Assembly (NCBI GenBank): GCA_963823275.1
Contig: CAWGKW010000002.1
Span: forward strand, 1,054,001-1,118,000
Origin: RHKX01 sp963823275
GTDB taxonomy: Bacteria; Actinomycetota; Thermoleophilia; Solirubrobacterales; 70-9
DNA: 64,000 nt
Direction: 5' to 3'
Both the position numbers and the translations under genes were made by a program. Position 1 is the stretch's first letter, and the number at the start of each line of letters is the position of its first letter. Positions 62,762 to 64,000 of this stretch are shown piece by piece. The notes beneath the pieces are model-generated. The model did no database searches, had not been told where the DNA came from, and saw only the letters and a program-made list of their open reading frames with translations.

Positions 62762-63769
62762 TCAGAGCCAGTCCCTGCGCCTGAAGTAGCCCAGCATTCC
62801 GACCAGGATCAGGACCATGAGGCCGATCACCAGGTAGAAATCGAAGGTGTCGCCCTCTCCCGGAACGCCCACGTTCATCCCCCAGATGCTCGCGATCAGA
62901 GTCAGCGGCAGGACGATCACGCTGATCGCCGTGAGCACGCGGAGAATCTCGTTGACCCGGTGGTTGAGCACGGACTCGTTTGTCTCCTCGAGCGCCTCGA
63001 TCACCTCTTTGTAGTTCTCGAGGATGTCCCAGATCCGCTCGTGGGCGTCGACGATGTCGTCGAAGTAGATCTCGAGATCGAGGTCGGGGGCGAGGAATCG
63101 CTGCTTGTAGTTCTCGAGGTCGCGCAACACCGGCCGCTGTGGGCGGATCACCTTGCGGAAGTTGATGATCTCCTGCTTGGCCTTGAAGATGTCGCGGACG
63201 ACCTCGTCGGAGCGCTCCTCCTCGAAGATGTCGTCCTCGATCGCGTCGAGCTTGTTGCCGATCTTGCGCAGCATCGGAAAGCAGTAGTCGAAGCTGTCGT
63301 CGACGATCCGGTAGAGCAGATAGCCGGACCCACGCGAGAAGACCTTCTCGCGGAAGCCCTCGTTCGAGCGCGCGCGCTCGAACAGGTACTCAACGGGCTG
63401 CAGCTCCTGGTTGGGGATAGTGATCACGAAGTCGGGGCCGACGAACATGTCGAGCTCGCCGACGTTGAGGCGACCGACCGAAGGGTCGAAGACGGGCAGG
63501 TGCAGGACGATGAAGAGGTATTCGGGGTACTCGTCGATCTTCGGCCGCTGGTTCCGCGAGGCCACGTCCTCGAGGTCGAGGGCGTGGAAGTCGAAGTTCT
63601 CCTGCAGCCAGCTCCACTCCAGCGGAGTCGGGCGCTCCATGTTGACCCAGCGGAGACCGGCCCCCTCGACGATCTCGACGTTGGGCTCAGCAGGCAGCGA
63701 CGGCGCGGCGATCGCCGGCTCCGTCGCGCGGTAAGTGCGCCGGAGTCTCGGTTTCGGAAGGTTCGGCAT
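62762..63769 (-). CDS. corA: CorA family magnesium/cobalt transporter
   Basis: A 335-residue CorA channel. A long cytoplasmic helix bundle (about 40-270) leads to two C-terminal helices, with the pore signature IWGMNVGVPGE (GMN motif) between them and a basic end RRRDWL. Acidic loops such as FEEERSDEVVRDIF near 185 fit the regulatory metal sites. The gene is complete, with an in-frame ATG at 63769. It is divergent from whatever gene the riboswitch at the window end controls. Confidence 0.95.
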   Translation of the reverse strand: MPNLPKPRLRRTYRATEPAIAAPSLPAEPNVEIVEGAGLRWVNMERPTPLEWSWLQENFDFHALDLEDVASRNQRPKIDEYPEYLFIVLHLPVFDPSVGRLNVGELDMFVGPDFVITIPNQELQPVEYLFERARSNEGFREKVFSRGSGYLLYRIVDDSFDYCFPMLRKIGNKLDAIEDDIFEEERSDEVVRDIFKAKQEIINFRKVIRPQRPVLRDLENYKQRFLAPDLDLEIYFDDIVDAHERIWDILENYKEVIEALEETNESVLNHRVNEILRVLTAISVIVLPLTLIASIWGMNVGVPGEGDTFDFYLVIGLMVLILVGMLGYFRRRDWL

Positions 63770-63860
63770 CGGTCTCTTCCATTGCGTCGCTCGCGTACAT
63801 CAGGGCTCCTAGACTACGGGACCGTCGTTGCAGATTACGGGCGGCGGCGGCGGCGGCTGC

Positions 63861-63866
63861 TATATT
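63861..63866 (+). promoter_or_regulatory. putative -10 element before the riboswitch
   Basis: TATATT lies just after a (GGC)n-rich stretch and about 20 bases before the riboswitch begins. No -35 with good spacing is visible (a TTGCAG at 63828 is too far), so this is tentative. Confidence 0.3.
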
Positions 63867-63884
63867 GCGCGCCACATAGACCGC

Positions 63885-64000
63885 GCACATCCAGAGGGGT
63901 GGAGGGAACTGGCCCGACGAAACCCCGGCAACCCCCCCAAGGACTCACGTCCGAGGGGAAAGGTGCCAATTCCAACAGGCGTAACAACCTGAGGAGATGT
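63885..64000 (+). ncRNA. SAM-I (S-box) riboswitch
   Basis: The sequence has the S-box core in order: AGAGGGGTGGAGGG, then ACTGGCCC...GAAACCCCGGCAACC, later AAGGTGCCAATTCC. The closing P1 helix is ACATC (63887-63891) with GATGT (63996-64000), so the aptamer is nearly complete at the window edge. It should switch off a methionine/SAM-related gene when SAM is abundant; that gene and the expression platform lie past 64000. Confidence 0.93.

Noticed and set aside
63838..63860. (GGC)n run as a functional repeat before the riboswitch
   Set aside because: Short trinucleotide runs are common in high-GC DNA; no evidence of function.

Overview
The window looks like chromosomal DNA from a high-GC actinobacterium. 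Gene content points most to the Thermoleophilia/Solirubrobacterales branch: a yebC-ruvC-ruvA-ruvB run followed by a fused secDF, recJ and relA, GAP-family membrane proteins, DosS-like GAF kinase with universal stress proteins, and secreted calcium-loop proteins. That placement is inferred from gene content and base composition; no search was possible. Start codons are ATG, GTG and TTG, and many genes overlap by 1-4 bases (ATGA, GTGA, TTGA, TAGTG).

Layout. 1-5.4 kb: the 3' part of dnaG (with a one-base frameshift), then a tight operon of a DUF4350-like/DUF6421 protein, a short-chain dehydrogenase and threonine aldolase. 5.4-16.6 kb: an HNH protein beside tRNA-Asn, a glycosyltransferase, SDR, a thioredoxin-like lipoprotein convergent with an Fe-S photolyase, DUF202 and GAP membrane proteins, an acyl-CoA carboxyltransferase, a ZIP transporter with a DtxR-like operator, and a SnoaL-like protein. 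16.8-22.2 kb is a scrap-yard: a CAT-anticodon tRNA, a tRNA 3' fragment fused to an integrase remnant, a truncated alpha/beta hydrolase, a truncated HD-domain gene, a GNAT/SpoIIAA-like chimera with a frameshift, and three same-orientation copies of a palindromic intergenic repeat that bracket two genes.

22.4-42.6 kb is a stress and membrane region: M1 peptidase, four UspA domains' worth of proteins in three genes, NAD(P)-binding and flavodoxin-like proteins, paired DUF805 genes around a pseudogene, a NarL-type regulator, a GAF-GAF histidine kinase resembling DosS/DevS, an NDH-2/SQR-like flavoprotein, a second ZIP transporter, a secreted esterase, a carotenoid oxygenase and an M3 oligopeptidase. 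The regulator, kinase and Usp proteins together resemble a dormancy/redox-response regulon.

42.7-64 kb is mostly core genome: an RpiR-type regulator, pdxS-pdxT-M29 aminopeptidase (vitamin B6), yebC-ruvCAB (Holliday junction resolution), a zinc-ribbon protein, secDF, recJ and relA/spoT (with an apparent frameshift at a run of six C near its start). A minus-strand operon HIT-phosphomannomutase-diacylglycerol-kinase-HIT follows, then an SDR, a membrane protein and CorA. The window ends inside a SAM-I riboswitch whose gene lies beyond the edge.

Several one-base frameshifts (dnaG, relA, the SpoIIAA-like gene) are worth checking against reads: in two essential genes they are more likely sequence errors than true mutations. 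The most interesting unexplained structure is the three-copy repeat and the cluster of broken genes at its boundaries.
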